Part shown: in pieces, positions 55,331 through 64,000 of the stretch | How the letters are laid out: every line of letters starts with the position of its first letter | Numbering within the stretch: the first letter of the stretch is position 1 | DNA from: Athripsodes cinereus | Taxonomy: Eukaryota; Arthropoda; Insecta; Trichoptera; Leptoceridae | NCBI GenBank assembly: GCA_947579605.1 | Contig: OX388307.1 | Coordinates: 34,077,237 to 34,141,236, forward strand | Direction of reading: 5' to 3' | DNA: 64,000 nt | Notes under the pieces: generated by a model | What the model saw: only the letters and a program-made list of their open reading frames with translations | What the model was told of the DNA's origin: nothing | Database searches by the model: none | Made by a program: the position numbers and the translations under genes

Positions 55331-56404
55331 ATTTTCTCTTAGACATTATGGATAATTTAAAGTAATCATGTAAAAATATAAGATATAAAAAAGTACAAAA
55401 TAAATAAAAAAAATGAATTAAAACAGCGCGATATCAGCGCACAACACCACTTGTACAATCCTTGTAACAAGATCTAACGTGCAAGCCGCGCGATATGATT
55501 CGTCCGTGTTATTGCGCGGGAATTTTTAAACTTATCGGGACATCGACATGATTTCAGGACATGAATCTTCTGTTTATATGGACGAAAATATAAATTATTT
55601 CAAAAGATTTCCAAGAGATGTCGACAGTCTGATGATTTCTTGATTTTTTAATATGAATATTATTTGAAATATATATCGCCTATATAGAGAAATTTGTATG
55701 AGAAGCGAGTGTCAAACGGTATTGTCGGCCGGCCATACGCCACGACTCGTTGCGTCAAACACGTTTGACAGCCGTCTGGTAAAGATTAATAAATACATGC
55801 ATATACGCTGATCACTAATATCCTAGTAAGAAACGATGAAATATAACTTTTCATTCATTATTTTCATTTTAAAAATCCATATTTTAAACGCCATGTTATT
55901 GAATTATCCCGTTGTGACGTCGGTAGGCGCTATGTTGTATTGACACACATTTTACTCATAGTACTGTCTGTAGCTTCTGATGACGTCACACACTGTTCCG
56001 CCATGGGTGGACCTTTTCGCGGCGCAGTGCGAAAATTTCTTTTTCAAATGGTGATAAAAACCTTAAAAATACACATTTTTCAACCTTAAAAAGCACCATA
56101 ATTTTTCTAATTTTCTGCCTACTACCTATTTTTTGAGTTAAGTATTTTTTTTTTGTGTAAAAGTCCCCCATTACCACGACTAGTGAAACAAATTGTTTTC
56201 GTAACACCATTTCGTGACTAAATTGTCACATGCATTTAATATTAATTTTTAATTGTCTTATTTATGTAGTTATTATATTTTTTTCAACTCGTCGTAAAAA
56301 AATAAATTTTATTTCCTGATATAAACCATTCATTGATTATAATAAAAAACAACAGAATGTGTAAAACAGTAATGTTGTAATTTTTTAATTAAAAATATTA
56401 ATTA
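55331..56404. other. Stretch with CRE-like palindromes, no gene recognised
   Basis: TGTGACGTCGG at 55,912 and GATGACGTCACAC at 55,978 lie within a GC-richer 300 bp that also has AACGCCAT, reminiscent of 16,950-17,000. The short minus-strand frame at 55986-56210 shows no domain. Confidence 0.35.
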
Positions 56405-56565
56405 TTGTATCTCACATTTGACAACAGTGGGGCCTACCATCTCATATGGTGCCGTTTAATATAGTTATAGCTTATCTTCATAAATTTATGTCGAAATTTC
56501 ATCATGTACAGAATGGGGCACTATATGAGATGGTAGGCCCCACTGTTGTCAAATGTGAGATTTCA
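56405..56565. repeat. Inverted repeat, ~45-bp arms
   Basis: CACATTTGACAACAGTGGGGCCTACCATCTCATA at the left is complemented at the right. A third part-copy (GGGGCCTACCAACTC) lies at about 57,000, suggesting a MITE. Confidence 0.8.
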
Positions 56566-56675
56566 TAGCAAAAGTAATATTCACGAAATTGTTGCCATAT
56601 GTAGAATTACTTTTTGATCACCACGTTAAATTATTTTTGGACACACCAAGTTTTTCGACACCGGCAAACTTTACA

Positions 56676-56765
56676 TTCGAGCTAGATTTTATTTTTGCTG
56701 GTTTTATTTTATTTTTGCCGGCAAAAATAAAATAAAACCAGCAAAAATAAAATCTAACTCGAATA
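56676..56765. repeat. Inverted repeat centred on TGCCGGCA
   Basis: AGATTTTATTTTTGCTGG...TTTTTGCCGGCAAAAA...CCAGCAAAAATAAAATCT: arms of about 40 bp, nearly perfect. Pieces of the arm recur with decay up to 56,900. Confidence 0.88.
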
Positions 56766-57169
56766 CGATTTTCTTAAAGTTTATATTCGAATTAGATTTC
56801 ATTAAATAAAACTAAAACTAAAATAAAACCTACCTCGAATATAAGCTTTAGGAAATTTGTATTCGAATTAGATTTTATTTTTGCCGATTTCATTTTATTT
56901 TTGTAAATATAAAAATATTTCGCCAAAAAATCCAAATAATATTATTGTAGCAACAATTTTCCTCCATACAAAACTATATTTGACAGATATCTGACATTGG
57001 GGCCTACCAACTCAATGAGTTCCCAGAATGGTGCTTTTCCCGCGCATTATATGACCCAGATATGAGATCTTACACGCTTTGACATCCAACCACAGTTCTC
57101 TGTCCATTTTAGCTCTTCTTAACACCTTTACATTTGTGACCCTATCAGTCATAGGAATACGAAGCATTC

Positions 57170-57345
57170 TTTTGTGAAACCGCATTTAAAATACTTTCTA
57201 GCAATTTGGTATTGTGTTTGTTCTGCTATCCGGTGGATAAAAAAGCATAATATTATTATTATTACTGACAAAGAGACGATTCTTACAGGGATCATTACAA
57301 CGGAAGGCCAATGCGATCCCAGAAGAAAATCAAATCAAATCAAAT
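57170..57345 (+). mobile_element. LINE 3' fragment with (AAATC)n tail
   Basis: GGAAGGCCAATGCGATCCCAG and AAAATCAAATCAAATCAAAT: a microsatellite tail as in RTE-like elements; the coding part is gone. Confidence 0.4.
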
Positions 57346-57399
57346 ATGCTTTCGAGAACATTACAACTTAACAGAGTAGTTTACCTTTAGTAAAATATA

Positions 57400-58104
57400 T
57401 ATATTTTTTTTATTTATTTATTTCCAAAATTTTACATTCTTAAATAACAGTAAAAATCATATTGGAATATAATGCCCCACTAGATCGAAATCTGTTCTGG
57501 GGCAATACTAAAAATTTTTTTTACATTTTACAACACAATAACTATAAAATAACTATACATACAATAACTATAACATAACTATAATAACTATAAACTACAA
57601 TAACTATAAAATATGTAAAATAATATTATGCCATGGACCAATGGTTTCCGTTACCACTCTTACAGTTCACGGTTAGAAATCAACGTACGAGATGTGATCA
57701 CGTGAATAAGGTAATATGTATCAAGGCAAACAGCTGTTTACTCTATTACAATATTATATTATTATTACTATTATCAATACGGAGTTATATTATGATTTAT
57801 TGGTAAGTGCGGTGTAGTGTTTGTTGGTGACATAAAATATTTAGTTATTTATTCATGAAATATACGTCTTACGCCTTTTTACAATCAAATACAAAAATTA
57901 TGCAGTCTTTAAGCACAAAAAATTAAATCAATCAATAAAAAATAAAATATATGCAAACATAACTCTATATAGGCATACATTTATATAATAGTTAGCTCAG
58001 GCACATGGTACCTATCTACCAAATATAGGCATACAAGTCTAGGTACAGTCGGGTAGATTTATATACATATCGTAACTTTAATGTTGAGGATTGAGCCGAA
58101 TATT
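57400..58104. other. Low-complexity and AT-rich sequence
   Basis: 57,405-57,510 resembles a LINE tail in minus orientation (TTTATTTATTT... GCCCCACTAGATCG). 57,530-57,610 is an irregular array of ACAATAACTATAAA. Nothing beyond that. Confidence 0.4.
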
Positions 58105-58165
58105 TTATTTATACCATCACGGCGGGTAGCCAGCGGACTAACAACAGAATGGGTGTACACCTTAT
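58105..58165 (-). mobile_element. TAG-tail retroelement, deleted copy
   Basis: ATACCATCACGGCGGGTAGCCAGCGGAC then CCTTATCGCTGAATTTTC; two internal deletions. Confidence 0.65.
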
Positions 58166-58271
58166 CGCTGAATTTTCTTAGTTTAGATTAGAAAAAAATG
58201 AGAGATCATATTTTGCCGAGCGCTCCTCAGCATAATATTGGTATAACGCCTACTTTTGTTTTATTCTAAAC

Positions 58272-59215
58272 CTAATGTCATATCCCACAAGTGGGATAGC
58301 CTACAGATCAGCCGGTATGTAACAAACATGGAAGCCTTCCACTCCATGCCAATAAAAAAATTAAGACATTCAGGATGGGTGTCAAATCTCACCACTGAAT
58401 TTAAGGGCCCCGTTTAGCAAAAACGGTAAAATATTCTATTTTCAACAAATTTGATATAAAAACTGCCAAAAATTGTTGACCCTTGCGAACATAATGATTT
58501 GATAAAATAAAAAATCAAATGTTTATTACCAATATTAGTTTTTTACTAAAAAATAAGTAAATCGCAGACTGACGAGATTTATTTAGGTACTCTTTGTTAT
58601 ATCAAAATACAAATGATTTGTAAAATATAAAAAAATTTTATTCATCCAATCAAGCATAAAAAATACTATAGATTTTAGCAAACTTTTTTTAGTATACAAA
58701 AAATTTAGTTCATGTGTTGATTTTTGGTTTCAAAATATGAGAAATTTAATCAAAAAAAATATTTTTTATTTCGGTCAATATCCATGAAAAAAACAATAAA
58801 AAATAGTTTTTTTTTCTATAAATGTAATAACTATCTAAATATTCTCAATATTAAAATAAATATATGAAATTTTTTCGGATTCTCGTGCATTTATGTACCA
58901 AACACACCCCCGAATTCGATTTTTAGAAATATGCTTTTTTATAAACGAATACTATGAAGCTAAAATCGAGTTTTTTTTTTAAATTAAAGTTTGATATTGG
59001 TAATTAACATTTGTTTTCATATTTTATCAAATCAAAATGTTCGTAGGGTCAACAAGGTTTGAGAGTTTATGTACCAAACTTGTTAAAAATTGAATGTTTT
59101 ATCGTTTTTGCTAAAGGGGCCCCTTAAGATGTAAAATATCTTTATTTTTTCTAAAACTTACAGAGAAGAGTAGGAGACCTATTCTTTCCGGGTGCTCCGC
59201 AGCATAATAAGTATA
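58272..59215 (-). mobile_element. TAG-tail retroelement interrupted by a TTAA element
   Basis: Parts 58,272-58,404 (GTCATATCCCACAAGTGGG ... CACCACTGAATTTAA) and 59,124-59,215 (TTAAGATGTAAAATATC ... GAGACCTATTCTTTCCGGG). Removing the insertion and one TTAA restores the family sequence exactly at the joint. Confidence 0.87.
58405..59123. mobile_element. TTAA-flanked DNA element, copy 2 (719 bp)
   Basis: TTAA on both sides (58401-58404 and 59124-59127), ends GGGCCCCGTTTAGCAAAAACG / CGTTTTTGCTAAAGGGGCCCC. It is the reverse complement of copy 1 over its whole length, with scattered differences. Confidence 0.9.
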
Positions 59216-59219
59216 TATA

Positions 59220-59817
59220 AAAGGAAGTGGTGTGGTTACATCATTTATAACTCAAGAATGGCTGTACCGATTTAAATGATCTCTGATTTGTTGGATTCTT
59301 CTCCGCCCCGAATAGCCGATTGGCTATTAAAATATCTTATAAATTCACGGGAAGAATAATTACTAAGAAAATTATTTACGCCATACATTTTTAATTTCAA
59401 TAAATAATGCAATATGGAGAGTCATACAAAATCAACGATGTTTTTTTTTATAGATTGATCTATATATAGAAAAAAAATTGTATACATTTTCAAATTAGAA
59501 TCGTTATCCATACAATTTAACATCTGTGATTCTGAAATTTCAGTTTTGAAAAAATCATGGATAAGAATTTTTATAAATTTAAAATGAATAGGTATCTACC
59601 TAAAAAATAAATTAGTATCTACATACATATATTACGTACAGCAGATAATTTATAAACAAATCTGAGTTAAGTACCTATAATTGTTTAACATAAATGAATT
59701 TTATTTTTTACACTACACGATGACACACTTTGACAATTACGGGATTTTATAAAGAGATTAAAAATATTAATCATTCATTGATTGTTTGGCGGTATGAAGT
59801 TCGCTGGGTCAGCTAGT
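59220..59817 (+). mobile_element. Helitron-like non-autonomous element (tentative)
   Basis: Starts near GTGGTGTGGTTACATCATTTATAACTCAAGAATGGCTGTACCGATTT and ends GAAGTTCGCTGGGTCAGCTAG followed by TA, a pair of motifs widely repeated in insect genomes; a CTAG 3' end fits Helitrons. The 5' border is not defined. Confidence 0.4.
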
Positions 59818-59820
59818 ATT

Positions 59821-60594
59821 ATATAAAAAACACCTATTTTTGTTTTATTCTTAAACTAATGTATAAAAACTCTAGAGGCCTTTGGACACTGCCCTAATTA
59901 TTAATCCACAAATAAAACTAAGTAATTATTTCAAACTGACCCATATTATTGTTCTTGTCGTACTATTTTCCGACTAATTACATAAATAATAGGTACTTAG
60001 AACCAATAAAACTAATCCTTGGCATGATTCATACAGTGATAAAGTTATTATCTATGAATTTGTTGATTGTATATATTATTTTTTCTATAGTATTATTTCT
60101 TCGTGCCTCGTAAACTGTGATTTTACTACTGAGTATTAAAATTATTATTATGTATGAATGTAAAATGATGTATGAATATTTTAACAATAAATGCGATGCG
60201 TCACTGTTTTTAACTAGTTATTTGGTAAAATAAATTGCAAGGTTCCTACTATATTACAGCGATTTAGTCTTAAGTACTAAAATACCATTTTCAAATTCAA
60301 TTGTTTAATCGAAAAAATCTCATAATAAATAACTAGTAATAAGCTGTATATAGTTTATAATTCCATAGTGATGCGCACTTCAATTATTATGACCCTAAGC
60401 ATTTCTAAACAAGACTCACGACGCGACTGTAGTGTTATTTCCACTTTTTTGTAAATTTACCATTTTTGTCAAAAGCACTTGAGTCCTAATGGCTATCAGG
60501 ACAGATATAATTATGATGTAACCATTGAGATTTTTTATTTTTTTTCTACTTGTTTTGTTTTTTTTTTTGTTTATTATTATAATCTTGTTTATGT
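59821..60594. other. AT-rich stretch, nothing recognised
   Basis: No feature supported. Confidence 0.4.
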
Positions 60595-60745
60595 TTTTAA
60601 GCCTTTGGGTTACTTGCAAGAGATGGGTCTTTTGCGATAAACTAGCCCTCTGTTTATTGATTGTGTCTAATTTGAATGTATACCTTCTTTGTAATTTTTT
60701 TGTAATCAATGTACAGTAAAGAATGAATAAAGTAAAAATAAAAAT
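60595..60745 (+). mobile_element. LINE 3' end, tail family A
   Basis: GGGTTACTTGCAAGAGATGGG, CGATAAACTAGCCCTCTG, TAATCAATGTACAGTAAAG(AATAAA)n. Confidence 0.78.
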
Positions 60746-61670
60746 AAATAAAAAAAATAAAAATAAAATGGTTTAACGATTTATGAACTTGCAACAAAAG
60801 CTTTACCCTCAATCTCAGGAACTTTTGATTCTACCGTCTTTTGAATATCTCATACCTCATATTTTAAACAAAACCAAATTCAATAATAGGGTGATGTATT
60901 TTTTTGCATTAAAATCCATTTCATAAAATTCAGAGAAATTTATCGAGTTGCATGATTATTTGGATAAATTTCATGGAGATATAATAGGTATATTGTGTAT
61001 CTTTATTCTTTGTCAAAAATTGCTATTTTATTGGTAAAAATATTTTTTTTCAAAAGTGATTTTTTAACCTTCATATCTCGGGAAAATAGAGGGTTAAGTT
61101 TAAGTTGCACTAAACACTTCATGTGTGACAAAAATGAGTGGGACGCTCATGAAGAGGCTTATTTCCTGCAGTAGAAGGGCACCCACCATACAAAAGCTAC
61201 AGGCATGAGTGATTTTCACTCAATGTTTTTTTTTTTTACTTTTAAGCATGGTATGAGATTGCAAATGTAAATTCAATGCATGATTGTACGTATCTTATGA
61301 TTGCATAATGCCTGGGTGTACTTGAACAATACCATAACATGAAGCTGTCATTGTGGTTGACAAGAGATAGTTTCGAAGCCTTCGATAAGTCTCTTAGTAT
61401 CTAAATTGAACAAAGCACGCCTCGCGATAAGGATTGGTTGCAGGTTCAGTTCCCTCTAGGACACTACTAGGAAAGATTATTGTTTCTTTTATAAACCTTT
61501 TGTGATTGTCAAATAAAATAAAATAAATATTTATTTTATTTTATTTTATTTGACAATTTAAAATGAAGTGTTACAAAGTTAATGCCGATACAATCAATGC
61601 TTTTTTGACTGTTGCATGAGTTAAATTTACATTTATTCTCAGTTATTCATTGTGAAAGAATAGATTATAC
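60746..61670. other. Stretch with a short palindrome, otherwise empty
   Basis: 61,507-61,556 holds TTGTCAAATAAAATAAAAT and its complement around ATATTT. Just before it, ATTGGTTGCAGGTTCAGTTCC resembles a box B, so a decayed SINE may lie at about 61,400-61,520. Confidence 0.4.
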
Positions 61671-61684
61671 ATGTCTAAATAATG

Positions 61685-62878
61685 GGACAGAGACTCCCCC
61701 TGCTCGCCGTCACTGGTGCGTATCGAACGTCCGCTAGCGATGGTCTTCCTGTCATCGCTGGTGTGTTGCCCGCTGATTTAGAAATCTTAGATGGTGTAGC
61801 CAGGCGTAAGCTCAAGGCTGACGGCAATGTTGAGCATCTTGGAATATCCGTTCATGCGGAGCCTGGGACTAGAGGACTCAGTAGGGCAATCGGCTTGATT
61901 CGAAAGATAACTTTTGAGGTCTGGCAAGATAGGTGGGATCGGGAGAGAATTGCTAGATTGCTCTACAGTTTTCTTCCCGACGTATGTGAGAGAATGAAGA
62001 GGCGTTTCCTTTCCCTAAATCACTGCGCCGTCCAGCTTGTGACGGGCCACGGTGATCTAAAGGGCAAGTTGTATGACCTTGGCCTTGCGGAGAATCCGTG
62101 GTGTGTTTGTGGGTTGGGGGCGCAGTATGCCGAGCATATCCTATGGGAGTGCTCTGTGATGAATGATGCTAGAGATGCAATGCTAGATAATATGAGTGAG
62201 AACACTCCCAGACCTATATGGTTTGGGGAGGTTTTGCAATGCCCAAGGAACCTAAAGGCATTTTTGGGGTTTGTGGATGTTTGGGTATCTCGTTGGGAGC
62301 TTCTGCGTCAGCCGGGTTCACCCCCGTCTGACGTGGGAGTGTCGTAGGGTTGGTTTTGCCCATTGTGGCGGCGGTGCGTGTGGCGAACTCGTCTTTTTGT
62401 TGTGTCGTCCTGTCTCCCTTGGTGGAGAGTAGGTTTGGTAGGGATGTCTCTTTTGGGAGGGTTTAATGTTTCCACACCATGCTGGCGCTGGCGACTCTCG
62501 GGCTCGCGCCCTTTAAACGCCTAACAGCACGTCTCTGGACACCTCACCTCGGCCTTCTGTACCTACTTACCAATATGTGTATATATTTTATTATCATGTT
62601 TTGTTTATTTTGCTTCACGTTTTGTATCATTATGTTTATTTTTCTTTCTTTTTTACTTGTATATATATTGTATAATAACTCAATAAATATTATTACCGCC
62701 CAGAAGGGACATTGAAGAGAGAAGTAATATAAAAGATTCCCACGACGGCGGTTTTGGCTGGCCGGCCCTTCAGGCCTCCCTAATGGCCCGCCCGTGAGGA
62801 CAATTTTGGTTTGAATGTGCGGATAAGTAGGAGTTAAAGACTCCTGAGGTATCCGGGTGTGTGGTGGATCTTTCTTCA
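61685..62878 (+). mobile_element. R1-clade LINE, 5'-truncated, 14-bp target-site duplication, no poly(A)
   Basis: ATGTCTAAATAATG flanks it exactly (61671-61684 and 62879-62892). The frame to 62347 holds LAVTGAYRTSASDGLPVIAG and VLPADLEI (conserved after the RT in R1/TRAS-type ORF2), AVQLVTGHGDLKGKLYDLGL and the terminal CCHC-type WCVCGLGAQYAEHILWEC. The Met at 61682 is in the target, not in the element. The 3' UTR of 531 bp ends without an A tail. About 1.2 kb of a ~5-6 kb element remains. Confidence 0.92.
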
Positions 62879-62892
62879 ATGTCTAAATAATG

Positions 62893-63329
62893 TCGGCAAT
62901 TTGAAAAAAGTATGAATATCTTAAATCGATAAAATCGTTATTTTCAGCGAATCGTTACAAGTAATTTGGCATTTAAATTAGCGTTTATGAATTTAAAATT
63001 GCACATTGTTATGATAAGCATATTAAAAATACCGACAAATGGAACAATAAATGAGATAATGAACCGTGATGCATAATATTATCATTATGTTTTGCAAAAA
63101 TAGTTTTATTTTTTTTATTTTTGTATGATGTTCCCGACACTACACGTGTATGAGAAGACTTCCGAAAGGTTCTATTAAAAAAAAATGATTCTCCTGAAGA
63201 TTTAACGATCTCCTGAAATATGTTATTGTTTCAATATACAACTGACAACAAATGGCGAGTTCTGTAGGCAACGACGGCGGTGAAAAACCATAACCTTGTT
63301 GCAGACCCAACTATACAGCTTCCAGGTTC
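62893..63329. other. AT-rich stretch, nothing recognised
   Basis: No feature supported. Confidence 0.4.
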
Positions 63330-63605
63330 TACATTGCCTAGAAAACTCTGGTGCACTTTGAACAGACTAAGGAGTGGTGTCGGATGCACAGCGTCACACC
63401 TACATCAATGGGGACTCGCAGATTCTCCATTATGTGTTTGTGTGTGGTGCTGACCTGACGACAGACCACGTGGTGAAAACATGTCCCAAATATTTAGGGT
63501 TATTATTTAGGGTTACAAGCACTTAGTTTGGGGTCGAACGACGCGATTTCATGGCTACGTGGCCTTGAGATTCGAGTATGACGGGCTTAACCTAGAAGAA
63601 GAAGA
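63330..63605 (+). pseudogene. Jockey/I-like LINE C-terminus with (GAA)n tail
   Basis: LNRLRSGVGCTASHLHQWGL and ADSPLCVC, then frameshifted TTDHVVKTCP and SWLRGLEIRV: the RNase H/zinc-knuckle end of Jockey/I-type ORF2. Ends AGAAGAAGAAGAA. Confidence 0.8.
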
Positions 63606-63629
63606 ATATACAGAGGTATATTTATAAAA

Positions 63630-63980
63630 TATTCAGCGATAAAGTTTGCCACCCATTCTGAATGTCTTAATATTTTGTTGGCACAGAGAAGACGGCTTGC
63701 ATGTTTATTATATGCAGCAGAGGCCTGAGTCAATAACACATTTTCTCGTTACGTTTTCGTTCCGTTAGCGTTCAAATGCAGACGACGTTGCGCCAAAGTG
63801 CTAATTTTTGTAACTAGTGTACCTTAGCAACGAAATTGACACTTGCTTGCAACTTCGTCTATACTCGAACGTTAACGGAACGAACACGTAACGTGAAAAT
63901 GTGTTATTGACTCAGGCCTCTTGTCTGCTGGCTGCCCCACTTGTGGGATATGCTGTGATGGTATAGTAGTAGTAGTAGTA
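63630..63980 (+). mobile_element. TAG-tail retroelement interrupted by a MITE
   Basis: TTCAGCGATAAAGTTTGCC ... TTATATGCAGC, then a MITE, then TTGTCTGCTGGCTGCCCCACTTGTGGG ... GTGATGGTATAG(TAG)n. Confidence 0.88.
63721..63919. mobile_element. MITE, AGGCCTGAGTCAATAACACA variant, copy 3
   Basis: Perfect 25-bp terminal inverted repeats (AGGCCTGAGTCAATAACACA...TTTTC), longer imperfect arms with CGTTACGTTTTCGTTCCGTTA, 199 bp. The ends differ from copies 1 and 2 (GAGTCAATAACACA against TAGTCAAAACACA), but the layout and inner ACGTTTTCGTTC are shared. Confidence 0.85.
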
Positions 63981-64000
63981 TTTTTTTTAAATTATGGGTC

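Noticed and set aside
57174..57371. 65-codon + strand ORF
   Set aside because: Ends in an (AAATC)n LINE tail; no conserved protein motif.
38800..64000. Remaining exons of a second channel gene
   Set aside because: Looked for a RYDK-type exon, Cys-loop and membrane segments on the + strand; none found in this span.

Overview
This window is eukaryotic, from an insect and most likely a moth or butterfly. It is AT-rich, its genes are split by GT/AG introns, the palindrome-like string GTAGGTACCTAC recurs throughout, and it carries many non-LTR retrotransposon fragments, tRNA-derived SINEs and short inverted-repeat DNA transposons. The order is inferred from this texture alone. No operon, CRISPR, rRNA or true tRNA gene was seen.

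One complete protein-coding gene can be assembled on the + strand: eight exons from 7,791 to 25,857 giving a 495-residue Cys-loop ligand-gated ion channel subunit. It has a signal peptide, a Cys-loop and four membrane segments, and most resembles the insect-specific group that includes Drosophila CG7589, CG6927 and CG11340 (pHCl-2/Hodor). All intron phases match (2-0-1-1-1-2-0). About 13 kb downstream (38,693-38,799) a second signal-peptide exon on the same strand ends in the same phase as exon 1. It may open a tandem paralogue whose other exons lie beyond the window, but it could belong to another secreted protein.

Nearly everything else recognisable is mobile DNA. (a) Non-LTR retrotransposons: RTE-like fragments (31.6-32.5, 8.7-9.1, 16.0-16.6, 42.3-42.6, 40.0-40.3, 21.2-21.4, 5.5-5.9, 7.1-7.3 and 27.4-27.6 kb), CR1/L2/Jockey-like C-termini (2.6, 4.1, 13.0, 35.2-36.0, 41.6, 63.3 kb), an R1-clade element (61.7-62.9 kb) and a reverse transcriptase fragment at the left edge. 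Several keep exact target-site duplications. (b) A short retroelement, here called the TAG-tail family, occurs at about 20 sites on both strands; it ends in a (TAG)n tail and at two sites has clear target-site duplications. (c) DNA transposons: four hAT or hAT-like elements, two near-full-length copies of a ~710-bp TTAA-flanked element in opposite orientation, three copies of a small GGCCTAGTCAAAACACA-type MITE and other inverted-repeat elements. (d) Three kinds of tRNA-derived SINE. (e) Minisatellites of 98 bp (18.4-19.3 kb), 25 bp x 14 (49.4 kb), 85 bp (55.1 kb) and 28 bp x 4 (26.7 kb).

Many insertions are nested (TTAA element, MITE, SINE or LINE inside TAG-tail copies; an RTE inside another repeat; a SINE inside a hAT-like element), so relative ages can be read directly. 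No convincing undescribed molecular system was found. The best leads are the TAG-tail and TTAA families, the 106-bp near-perfect palindrome in intron 1, a hammerhead-like motif in an inverted Penelope-like repeat in intron 2, and the orphan signal-peptide exon.
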